DNA of 64,000 nucleotides from Symmachiella macrocystis. Lineage in GTDB: Bacteria > Planctomycetota > Planctomycetia > Planctomycetales > Planctomycetaceae. The notes beneath the pieces were generated by a model. The model was given only the letters and a program-made list of their open reading frames with translations. It searched no databases and was not told where the DNA came from. This document shows positions 46,449 through 55,728 of this stretch, one piece after another. The DNA lies in contig NZ_SJPP01000003.1 of the NCBI RefSeq assembly GCF_007860075.1, positions 310,001 through 374,000 on the forward strand. Direction: 5' to 3'. The position numbers were made by a program, and so were the translations under genes. The first letter of the stretch is position 1; every line of letters begins with the position of its first letter.

Positions 46449-47486
46449 ATGAAAAATCTCGACATGACTATCTTGCTCGTCGAAGATCAGCCTGCTCACG
46501 CGAAATTGATCGAACGCGCATTCGAGTCAGCAGGCTCCGGTTTCCGACTCTCCGTAGTCAGCAGCCTGCGAGAAGCGCAAAAGTTCCTCACCACGAGTAC
46601 TCCCGACGTAGTGATCGCTGACTTGGAACTTCCCGATGGGCGCGGGACCGACCTGATCCGCCACGATGACAATGCGCCGGCATTTCCGGTCGTCGTGTTA
46701 ACCAGTCATGGTAATGAACAGGTCGCGGTCGAGGCCATGAAGGCCGGGGCGCTGGACTATGTGGTCAAATCGGCGGCAGTCATGCGGGATTTACCGCGAA
46801 TTTCCGCAGCGGCGATTCGCGAGTGGACGCACTTGGTCGAACGTCGCCGCGCCGAAAAGGCGCGGACACAGTCACTGCGACTTCTGGAGGGGGTGCTCGA
46901 TTCGTTATCCGCCCAAGTGGCGGTTCTGGATGACAACGGCATGATTCTGATGGTGAATTCGGCCTGGGCAAATCAGTCAAGTCCCAATCCCTTTTCCGGC
47001 AAAGCGTTTGGGGTGACCGTCAACTATCTCAGTGCATGTTCAAACGTGACCGGTGAAATGCAACCGGCCGCCAATACCATTGTCGCCGGTGTGCGCGATG
47101 TCATTACCGGAATACAATCGCAGTTTTGTGTGGAAGTCCTCTGTTACCACGCCGCGGACCAACGTTGGTACCAGGTCGAGGTCTCGCCGTTTAGCGGAGC
47201 GGGAGCGGCCCGGGCCGTGGTCCTGTACGAGGATATCAGCGAACGCAAACATGCGGAAAACGAGGCACGAGACAGGGCGATCCATCGCGAACGTCTGGCC
47301 ACACTTTCGGACCGCGAGCACGAGGTGATGACGATGGTAGTCGCCGGGAAAGCCAACAAGGTCATCGCTCGGGACCTGGGACGCAGCGAAAAGACGGTCG
47401 AAAAACACAGGGCCAACGTGATGAAAAAACTCAAAGTCCGCACAATCGCCGATCTGGTGCGAATTGCCGTTTCGATAGAACGGTAA
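46449..47486 (+). CDS. REC-PAS-LuxR response regulator
   Basis: 345 residues. REC domain (1-125) with Asp58 (VVIADLELPDG), Thr85 (VVLTSHGN) and Lys107 (YVVKSAA). A helical stretch (AIREWTHLVERRRAEKARTQSLRLLEG) links to a PAS domain (~150-275; LDSLSAQVAVLDDNGMILMVNSAW and VLYEDISERKHAE). The LuxR HTH is at ~285-345: LATLSDREHEVMTMVVAGKANKVIARDLGRSEKTVEKHRANVMKKLKVRTIADLVRI. The REC part with LPDGRGTDLI resembles regulators that follow light or redox PAS kinases. No partner kinase is next to it; an unlinked one (for instance the six-PAS kinase) is possible. Start ATG 46449 has no clear Shine-Dalgarno; ATG 46464 is an alternative. Confidence 0.9.
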   Translation: MKNLDMTILLVEDQPAHAKLIERAFESAGSGFRLSVVSSLREAQKFLTTSTPDVVIADLELPDGRGTDLIRHDDNAPAFPVVVLTSHGNEQVAVEAMKAGALDYVVKSAAVMRDLPRISAAAIREWTHLVERRRAEKARTQSLRLLEGVLDSLSAQVAVLDDNGMILMVNSAWANQSSPNPFSGKAFGVTVNYLSACSNVTGEMQPAANTIVAGVRDVITGIQSQFCVEVLCYHAADQRWYQVEVSPFSGAGAARAVVLYEDISERKHAENEARDRAIHRERLATLSDREHEVMTMVVAGKANKVIARDLGRSEKTVEKHRANVMKKLKVRTIADLVRIAVSIER

Positions 47487-47693
47487 TCCCGAGGAACTAC
47501 TGCTCGGCTCACCACAAACGGTAGCCGCATATTCGCTCCCACGCTGCAGCACGCGTGAAAATGAAAGGTGCCGCTGGGCCTCACCAGCGCGTCTGGGTCG
47601 CTCTGCAGAACTTGCCCTGTCCAATCTTGCAGAGGATGGTGACATCGTCTAAGATTCGCCTACCGCGTGCTGCCAACGGCAGCGAACGCAGTT

Positions 47694-47764
47694 TCCCCCC
47701 TGGTGTAATGGCAACACAACAGGTTTTGGTCCTGTCGTTCCAGGTTCGAGTCCTGGGGGGGGAT
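47694..47764 (+). tRNA. tRNA-Gln, anticodon TTG
   Basis: 71-nt tRNA. Acceptor TCCCCCC/GGGGGGA; D-arm GTGT-AATGGCA-ACAC; anticodon stem ACAGG/CCTGT with loop TTTTGGT, giving TTG; T-arm CCAGG-TTCGAGT-CCTGG. CCA is not encoded. A run of T follows immediately, though no hairpin is needed beyond the tRNA itself. Confidence 0.95.
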
Positions 47765-47853
47765 TTTTTTCACCGGCTCATTCAGTCGGGCTGCATCATG
47801 CCACCCCGACGAATCGCTATTGGGGGCGTTATTCGAAGATTCGCTCCCCTGCC

Positions 47854-48342
47854 TCAGATTTGCTCGCGATGACCGTTCGGGAATTCTCGCAGTCCCGGAC
47901 CGACTTTTGACGGCGGCGATTCGATGAGCTTCAAGCGGATCGGATTATCGTCCCAGTAGCCCTCAATGGTCACCAGAGAGGCTTCTTCGTCCGCAATTTC
48001 CGCATTTTTGGCCGGATGGGCGGTCCATTCCCAGCGTTCAACGAGATTGAACCGCCGGTACAATTCGTGCATATTGAATTGAAAGCTCAGCGGACGGTTT
48101 TGGCCGTCATTCTTGCCGCCGACCAATTCGCAAGTCCCCAAATACAGGCTGACCTCCCAGCGATCCTCGGTGAGTCGACAGTCGAACCCCACGCGTCCCA
48201 CGCTGCAAAGTGGTTCAAAAAGCTCCGCCACCTCCTCAATAATGGGGGTAATCCACTGAGGGCGGTAATTGCGACGAGGTCGACGTCCTTGCTTCTCAAG
48301 TTGCGCAAGCAGATGTTGTATTGGCAAGTGTGTATTGCTCAA
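47854..48342 (-). CDS. Hypothetical protein (about 162 aa)
   Basis: Not recognised. Start uncertain: TTG 48342 has GGAAAGAG seven bases upstream and I prefer it; an in-frame ATG at 48438 has no Shine-Dalgarno. The sequence is alpha then beta: ITPIIEEVAELFEPL, then DRWEVSLYLGTCELVGGK, SFQFNMHELYRRFN and SLVTIEGYWDDNPIRLKLIESPP. The beta part reads as a coherent small domain. No signal peptide or membrane helix. It is convergent with the tRNA-Gln gene. Confidence 0.62.
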   Translation of the reverse strand: MSNTHLPIQHLLAQLEKQGRRPRRNYRPQWITPIIEEVAELFEPLCSVGRVGFDCRLTEDRWEVSLYLGTCELVGGKNDGQNRPLSFQFNMHELYRRFNLVERWEWTAHPAKNAEIADEEASLVTIEGYWDDNPIRLKLIESPPSKVGPGLREFPNGHREQI

Positions 48343-48736
48343 GAGTAGTCTCTTTCCGAGTCTTCTTGCTGTAAAATCAAATCCCGATGCGGCATGGGCA
48401 TCACACAATTCACGTTCCCTAGAAAAGGTAGGGTGCATCGAAGATTTGATGCTGGTGTAGGGTTTTGGAGTGTGTTACTTGGCGAAGTGCCGTTCGCGGT
48501 ACGTTTTGAGTTGGCTTCTCTAAAAGCTTATCGGGGGGAATTCACCGCTGGTTTTACGCCAAATCGCCTGCATCTGCGGCTCCGGGGAAACCGGGTTTGG
48601 GTCAGCGCGAAAGTACCGAGGCTACCGCGATTGTGATTTGAGGCCGGTCGTAACCGCCGTATCGATTTCGCGGACACTAAAATCGTTTGGTGGCTAAGAG
48701 TTGCGCTGCCGAATCTGGTCTAATACGCCTTCAGAA
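48343..48736. other. Divergent intergenic region, no gene seen
   Basis: 394 bases between the hypothetical gene and the argB promoter. The plus-strand ORF at 48394-48636 has no Shine-Dalgarno and unconvincing composition. Confidence 0.5.
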
Positions 48737-48764
48737 TTGACTCACGCACGGAAGGCTCTACAAT
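48737..48764 (+). promoter_or_regulatory. Sigma-70-type promoter for argBDF
   Basis: TTGACT (48737-48742), 16-base spacer, TACAAT (48759-48764). The predicted start would leave a leader of about 28 bases before the argB GTG at 48799. No arginine-repressor box was seen by eye. Confidence 0.62.
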
Positions 48765-48798
48765 CGGAACTTTTCCCTTCCGTACGAGACAATCACCT

Positions 48799-49686
48799 GT
48801 GGACGACGCGACTCAAAAGGCGGGCGTGCTCATCGAGGCGCTGGGTTGGATCCGGCAATTTCGTGATAAGCACGTAGTCATCAAACTGGGCGGAAGCGCG
48901 CTCGAAAACGACGAAACTGTCCGGAATTTGCTCACCGACGTCATTTTCATGGGCGCTGTCGGCATGCGTCCGATTCTGGTACACGGCGGCGGCAAGGCGA
49001 TCAGCCAAGCCATGCAGGACGCGGGAATCGAGCCTCGTTTCGTCCAAGGCCGCCGGTATACCGACCAAAAAACGATCGATTTGGTCTCCGAAGTGTTGGC
49101 CAAGGAGATATGTGGAAGTTTGGTTGGCGAAATGCGTAAACAGGCTGGGCATGCGATGGGGCTGAGTTACCTTTCGCAAAACTGCCTTGTCGGTGAAAAG
49201 TTGACCCTCACCGGCGAGAAGGGTGACAAAATTGATCTGGGCCGCGTGGGCCGGATTGTGGATATTGACGAAGATCTGATTCGCCGCACCTGTGAAGCGG
49301 GCATCATTCCGGTGATCCCTTCCATCGCGTTGGATAGCGCGGGCGAAAAACTAAACGTCAACGCCGATACCGCAGCAGCGGCCGTTGCCCGGCTGCTGAA
49401 CGTGGAAAAATTAATTTTTCTCAGCGACGTGCCGGGAATTTTCTTGGATCAACACGATCCGGAGACGCTACAGAATCATTTGGATGTCAATCGTTGTCGG
49501 CAGTTGATTGCCGATGGCACAATCGCAACGGGAATGGTTCCCAAAGTCGATGCCGCCTTGGAAGCAATCGCCGCGGGGGTTCGCAAAGTCCATATCGTCG
49601 ATGGCCGGAAGTCACACTCGTTGTTGCTGGAGATTTATTCCGATCACGGAATTGGAACTGAAATTGTGCCGCCCGCATCGGCGTAG
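48799..49686 (+). CDS. argB: Acetylglutamate kinase
   Basis: 295 residues. Phosphorylates N-acetyl-L-glutamate with ATP, the second step of the acetylated ornithine pathway. Motifs: [13 protein letters not shown] (about 25-37), [11 protein letters not shown] (about 59-69; G-G-G acetylglutamate loop), [24 protein letters not shown] (about 180-193) and [10 protein letters not shown] (about 202-211), then [14 protein letters not shown]. The N-terminal extension of about 22 residues (before FRDKHVVIK) is like arginine-sensitive, hexameric enzymes, so feedback inhibition by arginine is plausible. Start is GTG. Cotranscribed with argD after 153 bases. Confidence 0.97.
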   Translation: MDDATQKAGVLIEALGWIRQFRDKHVVIKLGGSALENDETVRNLLTDVIFMGAVGMRPILVHGGGKAISQAMQDAGIEPRFVQGRRYTDQKTIDLVSEVLAKEICGSLVGEMRKQAGHAMGLSYLSQNCLVGEKLTLTGEKGDKIDLGRVGRIVDIDEDLIRRTCEAGIIPVIPSIALDSAGEKLNVNADTAAAAVARLLNVEKLIFLSDVPGIFLDQHDPETLQNHLDVNRCRQLIADGTIATGMVPKVDAALEAIAAGVRKVHIVDGRKSHSLLLEIYSDHGIGTEIVPPASA

Positions 49687-49839
49687 AAATCGACTCGTCA
49701 CACGCGATTCACGGTTTTTTAGTGAAATCGTGAACCTGCCCCATTGGTTAGGTGTCAATAACTTTTTCGCCGATTCCACGCGGCTTTGGTTCGACCCGCC
49801 GCAAACCTCTCATTCGTTTGATCCGCAGGAGACAAAATT

Positions 49840-51045
49840 GTGAATCCCGTCGCAACGCAGAGTAGCCAGGACACGATTGCCACGTTTGAAAAACATGTGA
49901 TCCCCAACTATGGGCGATTTCCAATTTCATTGGTCCGCGGCGAAGGCTCGAATGTGTGGGACGCGGAAGGACAGCGGTATTTGGATCTGTTCCCCGGTTG
50001 GGGCTGCAACATTTTAGGGCATTGTCCGCCGGCGGTTGTCCAGGCGATTCAGGAACAAGCGGCCCATCTGATCCATATTCCCAATTCCTGGTATACCGAA
50101 CAACAAGGCAAGTTTGCCGAAGCACTGACGACACGCGGTTTCGGGCAGGCCTTTTTCTGCAATAGCGGCGCCGAGGCAGTTGAGGCGGCCATCAAATTGG
50201 CGCGACTGCATACCCCTGAAAACCGTCATCGCATCATCACGTTCGAAAACGGTTTTCACGGCCGCACGCTGGCTGCGACGACAGCGACCGCTCAGCCGAA
50301 GTACCACCAAGGACTTGGCCCGCTCATGGCTGGTTTTCGCTATGCACGCTTCAACGATGCCGATTCGGTCCGCGAGCTGATTGATGACGAAGCGTGCGCC
50401 ATCATGATTGAGCCGGTCCAGGGCGAAGGGGGCGTCAATATCCCGTCAGACGGTTTCCTGGCCGAGTTGCGTCAAATGGCGGACGACAACGATTTGTTGT
50501 TGATTTTCGATGAAGTCCAAACCTGCATGGGGCGTACCGGAACGTGGTTCGGTTACCAACAATGGAATGTGCAGCCAGACATCATCACCTTGGCCAAAGG
50601 GCTGGCCGGGGGAGTGGCCTGCGGCGGAATTCTAGCCAAGGAAGAAATCGCCCCCAGCCTGCGCCCCGGAATGCATGCCAGTACCTTTGGCGGCAATCCA
50701 CTGGCGATGGCCGCTGGATTGGCGACCGTCGAGACGATTGAAAACGAAAACCTGCTCGACAACGTATCCGAGATGTCAGCGCGGTTTCAGTCGCATTTTG
50801 AGGCACTCCAAGAAGAATTACCGATCATCCGTGAATTGCGTGTGCGGGGCATGATGATTGGCGTGGACCTCACGATTCCCGCCGGTCCAGCCGTGGGCAA
50901 GTGTATGCAACGTGGCGTATTGGTGAACGCCACACACGACACAGTTGTGCGTTTGCTCCCCGCATTGAATGTCACAGCCGAACAAGTTGATGAGGGGTGT
51001 GAGGTCATCGCCGACGTTCTGCGTGAAATGGCCGCGGAAGTTTAA
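49840..51045 (+). CDS. argD: Acetylornithine aminotransferase
   Basis: 401-residue class III PLP aminotransferase converting N-acetylglutamate semialdehyde to N-acetylornithine. [27 protein letters not shown] near the N-terminus, [18 protein letters not shown] (about 106-123), [16 protein letters not shown] (about 134-149), [12 protein letters not shown] (about 188-199), [15 protein letters not shown] (about 221-235) with Asp, and Lys of [14 protein letters not shown] (about 251) as the PLP-binding lysine. Phosphate-site [12 protein letters not shown] is present ([15 protein letters not shown]). Start GTG with AGGAG eight bases upstream. Confidence 0.96.
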   Translation: MNPVATQSSQDTIATFEKHVIPNYGRFPISLVRGEGSNVWDAEGQRYLDLFPGWGCNILGHCPPAVVQAIQEQAAHLIHIPNSWYTEQQGKFAEALTTRGFGQAFFCNSGAEAVEAAIKLARLHTPENRHRIITFENGFHGRTLAATTATAQPKYHQGLGPLMAGFRYARFNDADSVRELIDDEACAIMIEPVQGEGGVNIPSDGFLAELRQMADDNDLLLIFDEVQTCMGRTGTWFGYQQWNVQPDIITLAKGLAGGVACGGILAKEEIAPSLRPGMHASTFGGNPLAMAAGLATVETIENENLLDNVSEMSARFQSHFEALQEELPIIRELRVRGMMIGVDLTIPAGPAVGKCMQRGVLVNATHDTVVRLLPALNVTAEQVDEGCEVIADVLREMAAEV

Positions 51046-51087
51046 CACGACAGCAATACATCAAGCATTGGGTTGTCCCGATTGGGA

Positions 51088-51188
51088 GTGCCACTGGCGA
51101 CTCGTCCGACAGTGCACACGTGGACCGACGTTCCTGAACAAGGAAACCCCAGCTTGATACGGCACTGGCGGACAAGCTGCCAGTGGCC
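51088..51188. repeat. Inverted-repeat element in the argD-argF gap
   Basis: GTGCCACTGGC (51088-51098) opens a 100-base stretch that ends with GGCACTGGC (51161-51169) and GCCAGTGGCC (51179-51188); the last two form a stem around a GGACAAGCT loop, and the first element is also complementary to the last. No coding content. It looks like a small hairpin-type intergenic repeat; other copies were not found in this window. Confidence 0.5.
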
Positions 51189-51231
51189 CCCAAGGGAAGT
51201 CTGAAGCCGCACCGAGTAAGGAATGACAAAC

Positions 51232-52155
51232 ATGAGACACATGGACACGCTCTTGAACTTCAGCGCAGCCGATGTGCAAGAGATATTCGCTACTACAGAT
51301 GAACTGAAAACGCAATCTTTACAGGGCAACCGCGATCCTCGTTTAGCCGGCAGCGTGCTGACGATGCTCTTTGAGAAACCGTCACTGCGCACGCGGATCA
51401 GCTTCGAAGCGGCAATGGCCCATTTGGGTGGGACGTGCATTTTTCTCTCCACCGCTGAAGCCGGGTTAAACGGTCGTGAAAGTGCCGCCGACGTCGCTCG
51501 TGTTTTGGGCGGGTATTCCGATTTCGTGGTGATGCGCACCTTTGAACAATCGTTGATCGACCAATTCGCCCAGCACGCCGGCTGCCCTGTGATCAACGGC
51601 CTGTCCAACGACAGCCATCCCTGCCAAGCCTTGACCGACTTCTTCACCATACGTGAGGAGTTCGGTTCGTTGGCGGGACGACGATTGACCTATATCGGCG
51701 ATGGCAACAACGTCGCCAAATCCCTGGCAATTTGCGCCGGGTTGCTTAAGGTTCCGTATGTCGTATCGTCGCCGGCAGGTTATGAATTGACGCCCGGTTT
51801 TCTGCAACAACTCAAACACGCCATCCCCGATGTGGACATCACGCTCATCGAAGATCCACACGCAGCCGTGAATGATGCGGACGTGGTCTATACCGATGTG
51901 TGGGCCAGCATGGGCCAAGAATCAGAGTCCAATGCGCGCAAGCAGATATTTGGACCGTATCGCGTGGACGCCGATTTGATGGCGGCTGCGGCGCCAGGCG
52001 CCAAATTCATGCACTGTTTGCCCGCCAAACGGGGACTCGAGTGTACCGATGAAGTCATCGACGGCCCGGCAAGCATCGCGTTTCAACAGGCGGAAAACCG
52101 CATGCACGTCGCCAAGGGGGTCCTGTCTTGGTTGTCAAACGTTAACGCCAAGTAG
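51232..52155 (+). CDS. argF: Ornithine carbamoyltransferase
   Basis: 307 residues. Joins carbamoyl phosphate and ornithine to citrulline. Carbamoyl-phosphate loop EKPSLRTRISFEAAMAHLGG (S-x-R-T-R, about 44-63), HPCQALTDF (about 128-136), the ornithine-side DVVYTDVWASMGQE (D-x-W-x-S-M-G, about 217-230) and MHCLPAKRGLECTDEV (about 257-272) are all in place. Start: ATG 51232 has AAGGA nine bases upstream; the ATG at 51223 would abut the Shine-Dalgarno. Last gene of argBDF. Confidence 0.96.
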   Translation: MRHMDTLLNFSAADVQEIFATTDELKTQSLQGNRDPRLAGSVLTMLFEKPSLRTRISFEAAMAHLGGTCIFLSTAEAGLNGRESAADVARVLGGYSDFVVMRTFEQSLIDQFAQHAGCPVINGLSNDSHPCQALTDFFTIREEFGSLAGRRLTYIGDGNNVAKSLAICAGLLKVPYVVSSPAGYELTPGFLQQLKHAIPDVDITLIEDPHAAVNDADVVYTDVWASMGQESESNARKQIFGPYRVDADLMAAAAPGAKFMHCLPAKRGLECTDEVIDGPASIAFQQAENRMHVAKGVLSWLSNVNAK

Positions 52156-52174
52156 CCCAGCCGGTAGCGGACCA

Positions 52175-52462
52175 TTAAAAGATCATCACCACGTCTTCAG
52201 TCAGATGCAGCGCCGAGTAGGCTGCAACGACCTGATGCGGAGTCCGCACCACCGGTTCGAAGGTGACCGACACATGCCGCCCGCCGGATGTCTCGCGTAA
52301 GCTGTGCGGCGGATCGGCCGAGGCCTCCAGGGCCGAGCGCATGGCTGTGACGACCCGTCCCGGAAAATCGTTGACGTTTTTGCCGATGATCTTGAAGACA
52401 TACCGGCAGGGAAAATTGTGCGTCGATTCCAACAACTCGATGGTAGGGATTCCGTCCGACAT
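52175..52462 (-). CDS. DUF493 (YbeD-like) family protein
   Basis: 95 residues with ACT-like beta-alpha-beta-beta-alpha-beta fold features. IELLESTHNFPCRYVFKIIGKN at the start, then VTAMRSALEA and GGRHVSVTFEPVVRTPHQVVAAYSALHLTEDVVMIF; the FPC-x(n)-KIIG and RHVSVTFE pieces match the YbeD/DUF493 family (UPF0250). Role in the cell not established. GAGGA lies six bases before the ATG. It comes after the SpoIID-like gene on the same strand and is convergent with argF. Confidence 0.82.
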   Translation of the reverse strand: MSDGIPTIELLESTHNFPCRYVFKIIGKNVNDFPGRVVTAMRSALEASADPPHSLRETSGGRHVSVTFEPVVRTPHQVVAAYSALHLTEDVVMIF

Positions 52463-52616
52463 TCTGTGTCCTCATGGGGCCGAGACGCCTGGGAGCGTCT
52501 TTGCAGCGGCGGGGCGATCCCGACGCAATTTTCTCAACGGCAATACGCGACGTGTCCTGTTCACTCGAACGCCAAATATCCTGCGCGACGGCTTCAAACG
52601 GCAATCCTCAGTTTGG

Positions 52617-53894
52617 TCAGTTCCGTGCCACACTATTGCCAACGATCACGATTTCTGATCCAGGATAATAATACTGTAAGATTTGTTGCACGCCACGGCC
52701 AATTTTTGCTTGTCCCCGGGCGCCCCATTGGCACAACCCCACACCGTGGCCGTGTCCGCGCCCATGCAGCGAATATTTCCCTTGATGCTCAATGCGAAAG
52801 TGCGGGCTGCGGACGCCATGGCTTGAGAGCGCCGTCCTGAGCCGGTCTCCGCGAATGGTGCCGTGACCCTGCTGATATTTGGCATCAAATTCCAGAAGTC
52901 GCCCTGGCGCCGCTGGCGGGATGTTATCCAGCGCCACCAAACGTCCCCAACTGCCGGTCCGTCCTTTGACGGCGGGATTGACTTTTTTCTCCATTTCGGC
53001 AGCTGTGAGCGAAACATCCCAGCGGTAATATTTTGCCTCGCGACAAAAATCGCACGGGACGGCCGCCACGGCGGGAACGGCGTCGCTGAATAACTCAGTG
53101 CCCTGCAGCGTATGTCCCCCGCAGACGGCTGAATAATAGGTGCAGAACAAACGGCCGGCGTAGGTGCAGACCATGCCTCGCGTCTCGTCAACAATCTTGC
53201 GGCTTGAGGCGGATTCGCCGGCCAATAGACGATCCCCGGCACCGCGATACTGAAAACCCAAATATTTCTGGCTACGGGTATCAGCATAGACTTCGAACAG
53301 GGCATCTCGCGAAGCCTGTCCCATTTGATATATGGCATAGGTCCGCGCGACGATCGCTTGTGCTTTGCGAGCTTCGGGTGGAAACGCGGCGGGCATTTCA
53401 CTGTCGACCACGCTGGCGACGTATTCCTCGAGCGGCAGAACATTGACGGCCATCAACTTTGAGCCGGGACGGCGATAAATCCGAACCGTTCCTCGATATT
53501 GATGCCCGTTGATCCAAATCGCCGGGGATTGCTGCGGATGGATTTCGAGACGCGTGACCGGATAATGATTACGACCGATTTGAAAACCGGTCTTGGTCAC
53601 GGTGACGGACGTTGCGGCCAACTTTGCGGCCTCGGCCAACACACGGGGGTTGCCCACCGGTTGTATACGATAGGCTCCGTCGATTTGTATTGGTAGCGAC
53701 GTGACCGGCGACGGAGTCAGGTTCACACGAATCGAGGACAACCGCCCGCTCCCGACGCTCTGAACGGGTGCGAGTTGCAGTAACGGGGGCCGCTGCATTT
53801 TCTGGGCGGCACGCCGATCAGCCGGCCAAAACGCGTACGTCAGACCGGCGACGACAGCCAGGAAAAGGAACGCGCGACCACGTCCGTTAGTCAT
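52617..53894 (-). CDS. SpoIID/LytB domain protein
   Basis: 425 residues counted from ATG 53894 (MTNGRGRAFLFLAVVAGLTYAFWP is a signal anchor; the frame is open to 54032). Central conserved SpoIID domain: YRGTVRIYRRPGSKLMAVNVLPLEEYVASVVDSEMPAAFPPEARKAQAIVARTYAIYQ, then TRGMVCTYAGRLFCTYYSAVCGGHTLQGTELF, and GRGHGHGVGLCQWGARGQAKIGRGVQQILQYYYPG at the end. In Bacillus SpoIID is a lytic transglycosylase in engulfment; planctomycetes have peptidoglycan, so a cell-wall role is plausible. The catalytic Glu (E-M-P-A/S-F-P) is present. Follows the TPR/alpha-CTD gene on the same strand after 150 bases. Confidence 0.88.
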   Translation of the reverse strand: MTNGRGRAFLFLAVVAGLTYAFWPADRRAAQKMQRPPLLQLAPVQSVGSGRLSSIRVNLTPSPVTSLPIQIDGAYRIQPVGNPRVLAEAAKLAATSVTVTKTGFQIGRNHYPVTRLEIHPQQSPAIWINGHQYRGTVRIYRRPGSKLMAVNVLPLEEYVASVVDSEMPAAFPPEARKAQAIVARTYAIYQMGQASRDALFEVYADTRSQKYLGFQYRGAGDRLLAGESASSRKIVDETRGMVCTYAGRLFCTYYSAVCGGHTLQGTELFSDAVPAVAAVPCDFCREAKYYRWDVSLTAAEMEKKVNPAVKGRTGSWGRLVALDNIPPAAPGRLLEFDAKYQQGHGTIRGDRLRTALSSHGVRSPHFRIEHQGKYSLHGRGHGHGVGLCQWGARGQAKIGRGVQQILQYYYPGSEIVIVGNSVARN

Positions 53895-54044
53895 GCGGAT
53901 CTTTCGCGTCGTGAACACAAACAACGGGTTGAAATCAGACTGCCGCCCGTTCCAAAACCCCGATGGCATTTTCCCAGTCGTAGAGTGGATCCACTCCGGA
54001 AATACCTCCGCGGGTTTTGAAACCAGTTGCAAGTAGAACCGGTA

Positions 54045-55373
54045 TCAGTCGTTGCGTAACTTGATGCCGATGTCGGTCAGTTTTCGCCGGACTTCGTTGA
54101 GCGAGGTCACGCCGAAGTTTTTGCTTTCCAGAAGTTCATCGGGTGTACGAGAGGTCAACTCGGCCAGCGTGTTAATTCCCAATCGCGACATACATTTGCG
54201 GGCCCGGACCGACAAATTCAAATCGGCCACCGGACGATTCAGCAACGCCTGTTCTTGCGGCGAAAGGTCGTCGTTGCGAATTGCGTAGTCCCGCGGTTTG
54301 TCGCGTGGCGCCGATTGGCCTAACCGGAGGCCTTTGGACTCCATCATTTCTCGGATTTCGACCAGCGAAGTTTCCCCGAAGTTCTTGCCGCCGAGCAAGT
54401 CGGTTTCAGACAACTCGGTGAGGTCGCCCAAATTGCGAACTCCCATTTTCTGCAGGCAATTGCGGCTGCGGACGGAGAGTTCGAAATCGGTGACCGGCGT
54501 CATCAAGTCTTGGTTCAAGCGTCGCTGCGTCTTTAAGTTGTCTTCGTCGAAATACATATCGTGCGAAGCGTCAATGTCGCGAAGGTACAACGCGGCCCGT
54601 TCGTGATTGGGATAGACCTCAAGCACTTTGCGGAAACAATAGGCGGCAGCGCGGTAGTTTTCGCTGTCTTCGTAAAGCAAGCCCAAATTGAGCAAGGCTC
54701 CCAAATACAGTGGCGGCCGCGAGAGCGCCCGTTCGTAAAGACGAATCGACTCTTGGTCGTTTCCGTGCAGCGAGTTGATTCCGGCGAGCGAAAACAACGC
54801 GCGGGCATGGTGCGGGTCAATATCGACGGCACGTTCGAAATACTCAATCGCACCGTAGGTGTCACCGCGATCGGAGTAGATACAGCCGTATTGATAGGAA
54901 TACTCGGCGCGGGTGGCCCCTTCGCGAGCGACGCTGCGGAGTAGTTCTTCGGCTTCTTCAATCCGTCCCACGGCACGAACGGCACCGGCTTTTAACAATG
55001 TGCTTTGCACAGCGTCGTAGCCGCCTTCGATCGCCCGGTCGAACGACTTGATGGCTTCGTCGAATTGCCCCAAGGCGACTTGGGCATTGGCCAAATAGTA
55101 ACTGGCCAATCCATTGTCTTTGATTTGTTGCAGGCAGTTCACCGCATCGGCGTGAAGCCCGACCATATAGGCCCCGATGCCGGCGGCGAGGCTTTTTTGT
55201 AACGAAGTGTCTCCCTGCTCAATTTCTTCGAGCAGTTCGCGGATTCCTTGCGTGACATCCTTATGTTGGTCATGAGTCACGGCTTCTTGTAATTCGCGAA
55301 CTTCGTCCAAGCCAAAGGTTGTCCGCCCGCGCAGAATCCCTTGCACATCAATCATTTCAGTCACGGTCACCAC
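54045..55373 (-). CDS. TPR protein with two C-terminal RNA polymerase alpha-CTD-like domains
   Basis: 442 residues from GTG 55373 (GGGAG six bases upstream). N-terminal ~60 residues helical; TPR-type helices at about 60-275 (A-x-V-A-L-G-Q-F-D-E-A-I-K-S-F-D-R-A-I pattern; YEDSENYRAAAYCFRKVLEVYPNHERA). Two alpha-CTD-like modules follow: 293-352 and 381-440. Module 1 keeps the DNA-contact pattern of E. coli alpha: Arg302 (for R265), Asn305 (N268), Cys306 (C269), Gly333 (G296) and Ser336 (S299), with K298 replaced by Thr. Module 2 keeps Arg390 but has Lys393 for N268. Not the polymerase alpha subunit itself: there is no alpha-NTD. Likely a DNA- or polymerase-contacting regulator; unproven. Heads a minus-strand run with the SpoIID-like and DUF493 genes. 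Confidence 0.85.
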   Translation of the reverse strand: MVTVTEMIDVQGILRGRTTFGLDEVRELQEAVTHDQHKDVTQGIRELLEEIEQGDTSLQKSLAAGIGAYMVGLHADAVNCLQQIKDNGLASYYLANAQVALGQFDEAIKSFDRAIEGGYDAVQSTLLKAGAVRAVGRIEEAEELLRSVAREGATRAEYSYQYGCIYSDRGDTYGAIEYFERAVDIDPHHARALFSLAGINSLHGNDQESIRLYERALSRPPLYLGALLNLGLLYEDSENYRAAAYCFRKVLEVYPNHERAALYLRDIDASHDMYFDEDNLKTQRRLNQDLMTPVTDFELSVRSRNCLQKMGVRNLGDLTELSETDLLGGKNFGETSLVEIREMMESKGLRLGQSAPRDKPRDYAIRNDDLSPQEQALLNRPVADLNLSVRARKCMSRLGINTLAELTSRTPDELLESKNFGVTSLNEVRRKLTDIGIKLRND

Positions 55374-55603
55374 GAAAAACTCCCTACGGCAACGTCATTC
55401 GTAAATTGTCAGGTCGTACGGCTTGGCGGGGGCGCAGCTCCCGTCGAACCGCAGGCGTATTTTTCAAGCAATAATCAACGGCATCACGACATCCAGGTCG
55501 GTCGTCCCCAACGGGACGCAAATGCAAAATCCTGGCTGAACGCTCAGAATCATATTCTGCGAAATCGCAATTCGCATGGCGCGCATCATCACTTTGATTT
55601 TCG

Positions 55604-55618
55604 TACCACGTCGTGGTA
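55604..55618. promoter_or_regulatory. Perfect 7-1-7 palindrome, candidate operator
   Basis: TACCACG-T-CGTGGTA, in the divergent gap between the TPR/alpha-CTD gene and the DUF1549 gene. A plus-strand TTGATT (55594-55599) and TAAAGT (55617-55622) with a 17-base spacer place the palindrome between -35 and -10, the position of a repressor site. No regulator is linked. The remaining gap (55374-55603 and 55619-55728) holds no gene I can see. Confidence 0.4.
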
Positions 55619-55728
55619 AAGTATACAAATGTCGCTGATGTATGCAAGTTGGTCCGCTCGTTGGCCTTGTGCCTTGGACGGCCCTGTGAAAACCTGCCGA
55701 CCTTTTTCGACTTTTTGACGGACCGCGC

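Noticed and set aside
48394-48636. 80-residue frame on the plus strand
   Set aside because: No Shine-Dalgarno, Arg/Leu-rich random-looking product, no neighbours on the same transcript.
54045-55373. RNA polymerase alpha subunit gene
   Set aside because: Only C-terminal-like modules; no alpha N-terminal domain, and ribosomal-protein genes usual around rpoA are absent.
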